Source: Bisporella sp. PMI_857 (taxonomy: Eukaryota > Ascomycota > Leotiomycetes > Helotiales > Helotiaceae). Taken from it: 64,000 nucleotides of DNA. Made by a program: the position numbers and the translations under genes. Positions 59,154 through 64,000 of the stretch are shown here, in pieces (within the stretch, counting starts at the first letter, position 1; each line of letters opens with the position of its first letter). The notes under the pieces were generated by a model that made no database searches, was not told the DNA's origin, and saw only the letters and a list, made by a program, of their open reading frames with translations. Where the stretch lies: assembly GCA_021307315.1 (NCBI GenBank), contig JAJSPD010000124.1, positions 1-64,000 on the forward strand, given 5' to 3'.

Positions 59154-60029
59154 ACAAAAATTAAGTTAAAATGTTCGACAATAACCACCATATATCAATA
59201 CTATTCTATAGACTACGTATTATACTATTGTGTTACTGCCATTACGATTTATCTATTCTAATATTTATAATTAAGTCTATAAATTAAATGCTAATTGTTG
59301 TGGTTTGTTAGGGGAGAGGGGAAAGAACATCAGCTTTTGAGCACCCTTTATTGCTGTAACAGCGCATTAAACAATATGGGTCTGACATTATTATTCGTGG
59401 ATATTACTTCAAGCTTGGGAGAGAGCTTAGCGAGGTGTATAACCGCTCCATTCCAATTACATAACCTTGGAAATTGAGGAGACGAATTGAGCCGTCACCT
59501 GGGGCGGATACAAATACGCCCCTGTACATATACGCCCCCGGCCCCCCGACTACACCTACATAGTATGTAGGTTTAGAATCATGACTAAGCGCGTTCCGCA
59601 CCCCACCAAGCCTGTAAACCACAGTGTAACTAGCTTTAAACTACAGCGTGACCAGCCCTAAAACACGCTGCGACAGCCTGTAAATACAGCGCAACTAGCC
59701 TGTATACACTTGACTACAGGCCTGTAAAGTGTTTAATATATTTGTAAAAACCCGTAAAAATACTTGTAAGTTTTGAATTAATTTTACAAAATACATTTTT
59801 TAGCAATATTTTTTACAATAATACTGTTTTGCTTAAGATTTAATTAGCATGTAAAACTAGTTTTAAAAACAATATGTAGTTTTAAAAATAATAGCATTCG
59901 AAAAAAATCGTTAGTTAAAAGTAGTAATAGTAATAGTAATAACAGTAGTAACTTTAATACTAACAGTAAACTTTTAAAAAAAATACAGTAGCATAAATAA
60001 AAATATACTTATAAGTATACAAGCAAAAA
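59154..60029. other. AT-rich region between two transposons
   Basis: Contains a C/G-rich patch at about 59500-59560 (ATACGCCCC repeated with spacing) and repeats of CTGTAAAC/CAGCGTGAC-like words at about 59610-59730. No gene is seen. Probably old repeat debris. Confidence 0.4.
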
Positions 60030-60199
60030 TGTCACGTCGCGTGCTCCCAAGCACACGTGACCCATATTAGGCGAGCTCCCCGAGCGCCTCGTGTATATAT
60101 AGCCTGCTCTCCTCGAGCTCCCTTTTCCTTCCTCAGCTATAAATTCTTGTATAGTACCACCTGCCCTTGTATCTGTAATCTATAGCTCGTGCCGTGACA
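60030..60199 (+). repeat. Putative 5' LTR of a gypsy-type retrotransposon
   Basis: It begins TGTCAC and ends GTGACA, the usual TG...CA with a 6-bp inverted terminus, and is 170 bp long. It has a TATATATAG box-like run at about 60094. It is less AT-rich than its surroundings. The matching 3' LTR would lie beyond the window. Confidence 0.65.
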
Positions 60200-63100
60200 T
60201 TATTTATAGCTCCTTTTAATCAACAGCCTTAAAAGGCTTAATATCTTTTAAAAAGCTCGAATACTTACTTTTTACGAAAGTTAAAATATTGTACCGGAAG
60301 CTCGAAAAGCTTTTGACAACTTACAGCAGCGCTCGCTTATTTTTTTTTTTTTTCGAAAAAGTGCGGCTTGTAAATTTACGCTTTGCGCAATTAAAAGCTT
60401 TCGATACTATATTTATTTTTTGATTTACTTATTTTGTTATTTTATTTATTTTGTTATTTTGTTACAATACGACAATAGCTGATTCTACAGCACATAACGC
60501 AGTATTAAAAGCAAAGCAGCAGTAACTACTTTAAAGTACTACACGCTTAAAACTCCGGCTTTTTTTAAAGCGACGAAACAAACTATCATTTTTGAGAATT
60601 TTGCTATAATAGCAATACAGGCCACTTTACAGCAAATACAAAAAAACTAGTTACTAGCAAAAAGAAACGCGACTATAAACTGCACAATTCGTCGAGCTAA
60701 AAAAGCAATTAGCAACAAAAAGCAAGTTTATTTCGAATTACTTTTTATTTAGCTTTTAACTCGGACATTTTTTTTTGTACGGTAAAGCGAAAACTAACAG
60801 TAAAAACGCTACGCTTCGCTTATTTTTCTACTTTTGTTCGTGTTAAAAATATTAAAAACTTAACAACGAATAAATTCTATATACAAAAGCTAAAAAATTC
60901 AGCTGTTCGGCTTTTTTCCGGCGTTATTTCAAAATGTTGAAACAAACAAAACAAGTTAAAATACGTGTTTCGAAAAACAACAGCTTACTTAAAGCTTTTT
61001 GAAAAACAAAATAAGCTATTTGTCGCTATACGCTATACAACAGTAGCTAAAATGCTCGAAACGCTTATTATAAGTATAGTCGACGCTAACGAGCAAATCG
61101 AGCAGCGAAAAAAATACTACAAGCTTTATATAACAAATTAAAAAGTTTCGCTAATTTAAGCACAAGTTTTTTTTTGTGTAAATAAAGCTAACATTCCAAT
61201 TCGAAACAGCAAAAAAACATGTTCAAAAGCTAAAGCCGAGCTTTTAATTACAACTAGCTTTATTTGTGATTAACAAAACTCACTTTTGCTAGTTTTTGTA
61301 GCTAGCTTACAGTGTTTATAAAACTCGGTTACAGCTAATTAGCGGTTTGCACTCGCAAGCTCGGCAATTTTCATTTCGGCAATTTTTTTAACAGTTGCTA
61401 GCACATCGGAAAAGCAAAAGCCGAGCAAAAGTTAACTGCCGCTATTTACTTTTTTATTTCCAGCTCGAAAACACGGCTTTTTCAAGCAAAAAACGCTCGT
61501 AACTTAAAAGTAGCTACTGCTACATTGCTACAATTGTAAAAAGCAAGCATACGCTACAAGCTGTTTTTGCTGCGCAAGCCAAACACAGCGCTAAAGCTTT
61601 TGAAGCTGAGCTTTTTAAGCTTAGCGAAAACTTTTAGCACTAGAACGCTAGTTCAAGCTTTAAAACTAAAAAAAAGTCGAAAAAAAAAAACTCTGAAAAA
61701 AGTTTCTTTTCAAAGCGTACTAAAAAAAAAAATAGAAATTATGCTATTTTAATTACGTCGCTTTATAAGCGAAATGCTTTTACATTTTTTGTAGTTTAAT
61801 AAAAATAAATATTGTTACAGCACTTTTGGCTTTATCGATACGAACAAACGCTTTTTTTTTAATTTACGGCTCGCTAGCCGAGCAGTTATTACTAAATGCA
61901 AAGCTCGACGTTTTTAACTTTTTTTTTTATTAAAGTAAAAAGCTTCGACAGCGAGCGCGCGAAGCTTATTACCGACGTTATATTACTTTTTTTGCTGTCG
62001 ACAAAAAACGTTTTTCAAACAGCTTTTTTTTATTGCTAATTTAAGTTTTTACGACGTGATTATTGAGCGTAAATAGCTAAAACAACAAAACGTTTAGTTA
62101 AGTATTAAAAATAGAATTATTAAATAGCCGGACTGCTTTTTTTCTACAGAATCTTCGACAGGCTTATTTCTGTTACTTAATTTTCGCTCGCTTTTCAAGT
62201 GCCGACAAAACGCACAAGAAAATGCGGACAAGCGCGACGCAAAACAAACTATCGCTAAGCGCGAAGTTTTAGCACGCTGTGTGCAAAAGCTTTTGATCGT
62301 TTTTTCGATTCTGGCAAGCCTGTTAGCTCGACGAGCCCCGAAGCTAGTGCTGGAAAAGCTTTTACTTTTTAGCACGAAGCTCGCGCGTTTTTAGTAATAC
62401 TAACAAAGCTCAGGCACTTTTTACTTCTAGCGCGAAGCTCGCGCGCGCCTAGCTTTCAGTACAATCTCGAGCGCTTTCTACTTTCCAGCGCGAAGCGCTC
62501 GAACCACTAGTCGTTTTTTTAGCACTAACTAAGCTTTAGCAGCTATTTTGTTCTCGGAACAAAACAGATTAAACTCGTTACTTCGGCGAAAACACTGTCG
62601 ACAAAACTTGCCAACGTAAATATAGCGCTTATTAGCGCACCCGCGTTTACGCTTTATACACGTCGAAAAAGCAATTTAGTATTTGCAACAAATCTGTATA
62701 AAATCGATCAAATTTTAAAAAACAGAAAATTAAAGTTGCAACTTTTTTATTAAAAAAGCTTACGTGTTAATAGAAAGCTAAACTACAGTAAAAACGAAGC
62801 TTTAGTTTAAACTAAATTTTTAAGTTTTATCGAAATCGTTTATTGCGTTTTCGAAAAAAGTTTTAAAAATACTTTTGTTACGTTTTAAAATAAACTACAA
62901 AATCGAGCTTACAAAGCTAAATTTTTTGAATTACAGCTTTTTTTACAGAATAACTACAAAAAAGTTTTCGCTGTTAAAAAGTACTTGCTCGAAAATTTAA
63001 GTAAAACTTTATTGTGAAAAGCTAAGCTTTTTTTGCGTTTTTCGTTTTTTTCGTTAAAAAAAAAATAAAACTTTCGTTTTGTATTAATTACGCAAGTTAA

Positions 63101-64000
63101 TTCGATTATTCGAAAAAATCAACATCGCTTTTTTTAATCGACGAAACGCTAGTACGTTTACAAAAGCTAAAATTTACACTAAGTTAATATTCGTTAAGCG
63201 TTTTACTGTATACGTATAAATTTTAACTTAAAAAAATTACAACGTTTCGCATACGCTATAGCTTTTACAAGTGCAAATGCTTTTTTTTAGCTTAACGAAC
63301 AGTTCGGCTACGTATTAAAAGTATATAAACAGCGTGTTTTCGACTATTTAAATAACTTTTGCACAGTTTACTTAAATAATATTTTAATTTTCTTTAACAG
63401 CAAACGCAAATACGTAAAATATATTCGCAAAGTTTTCGATTAACTACAAATCGCCGGCCTGCAAATAAATATTCAGAAAACAAAGTTTTACGTAACTCGT
63501 ATTAAGTATTTAACTTTATAGTTACAACAAAAAGTATCGAAGTAAACTTTAAAAAGATTTCAGCTATTGTTTTTTAAGCTTAGTTAATTAATATACGTAA
63601 CGTACAGTCGTTTTTAGGATTTTGCAATTTTTACCGGCGTTTTATTAAAAATTACGAACGCTTAGCATTTTTTTTAACGCAGTTTACTAAAAAAAATGTT
63701 TTTTTCAAGTTTAACAAAAACTGCCAAAAAGCATTTACGTTGCTTAAAAAGTTTTTAACAGCTGTTTTTGTACTGCAGTATTACAACTACAAGCTTAAAA
63801 CTTAGTAAAAACAAACGCGAGCGACAAAGTTATAGCGAAAGTGTTTTTACAACGCAAAAGCTTTAAAAATCTATAGCTTTTTGTAAAGTATTTTTCGAAA
63901 ACTATAGCTTTTGCAAAACTCAATTACTAAATGTATAACAAAGAAATACTAGCTATTATACGCTCGCTAACACAGTAGCGAGCAAACTTAGCGAGCACTA
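60030..64000 (+). mobile_element. Decayed Ty3/gypsy LTR retrotransposon, truncated by window end
   Basis: About 3.8 kb of AT-rich, stop-ridden internal sequence follows the LTR. Reverse-transcriptase sequence is readable at about 63290-63800: FGYVLKVY, VYLNNILIFF at the catalytic YxDD position, the AGLQINIQKTKFYV block, SRFLGFCNFYRRFIKNY and QKAFTLLKKFL. The catalytic YLDD has become YLNN (both Asp to Asn, G-to-A changes). The order LTR then RT on the plus strand fits gypsy. Gag, protease and the 5' part of pol could not be read. No coding function is left. Confidence 0.8.

Noticed and set aside
59404..59622. Minus-strand 72-residue open frame in the AT-rich right block
   Set aside because: It lies in repeat debris and depends on a G/C-rich patch; no family was recognised.
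61567..62375. Lys/Ser-rich open frames inside the gypsy element
   Set aside because: They arise from A-rich decayed sequence, with no readable retrotransposon domain in those frames.

Overview
The window looks like nuclear DNA of a filamentous ascomycete (Pezizomycotina). I lean towards Leotiomycetes, but cannot prove it from the sequence. The genes have short introns of about 45-95 bp with GTATGT/GTAAGT donors. Typical fungal families are present (2EXR, NmrA-like, DUF6914, Zn(II)2Cys6, LaeA-like methyltransferase, PAN3 with PAM2 motif, tyrosinase, GH29). The far right, and a small patch at the far left, are AT-rich repeat DNA with the look of RIP (repeat-induced point mutation). Exon models were built by hand from splice signals and reading-frame continuity. 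Every multi-exon CDS given here closes in frame, but none has been checked against RNA.

Layout. 1-635: AT-rich foldback repeat and promoter. 636-1971: a 2EXR gene whose stop codon lies inside a 572-bp transposon (MITE) insertion. 1978-4875: no supportable gene. 4876-10813: an NmrA-like gene and an eight-exon EFR3 gene. 11634-16540: a methyltransferase patch, with an intact LaeA-like methyltransferase between two decayed O-methyltransferase genes of different families. 17200-21424: HotDog thioesterase, DUF6914 protein and VHS-GAT trafficking protein. 22892-25167: a 644-residue protein built on 40-residue tandem repeats. 25168-28777: gene desert.

28778-37297: a housekeeping block with a C-terminal Zn(II)2Cys6 protein, LSM7, PAN3 and a UAS-UBX protein. 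LSM7 and PAN3 are convergent neighbours, and both act in mRNA decay. 38474-41511: two secreted proteins, an acid phosphatase-family phosphoesterase and a beta-propeller-like protein. 42181-43805: a 444-bp hAT-type MITE next to a frameshifted bZIP gene. 45721-56657: ceramide synthase, tyrosinase, cytochrome P450 and GH29 alpha-L-fucosidase, separated by small transposon remnants. 56958-64000: a decayed pogo-like DNA transposon, then a decayed Ty3/gypsy retrotransposon that runs off the window.

No coherent new multi-gene system stood out. The most unusual items are the 40-residue repeat protein, the MITE that trims the 2EXR protein, the three-methyltransferase patch with two dead members, and two probable GC-AG introns (LSM7 and tyrosinase).
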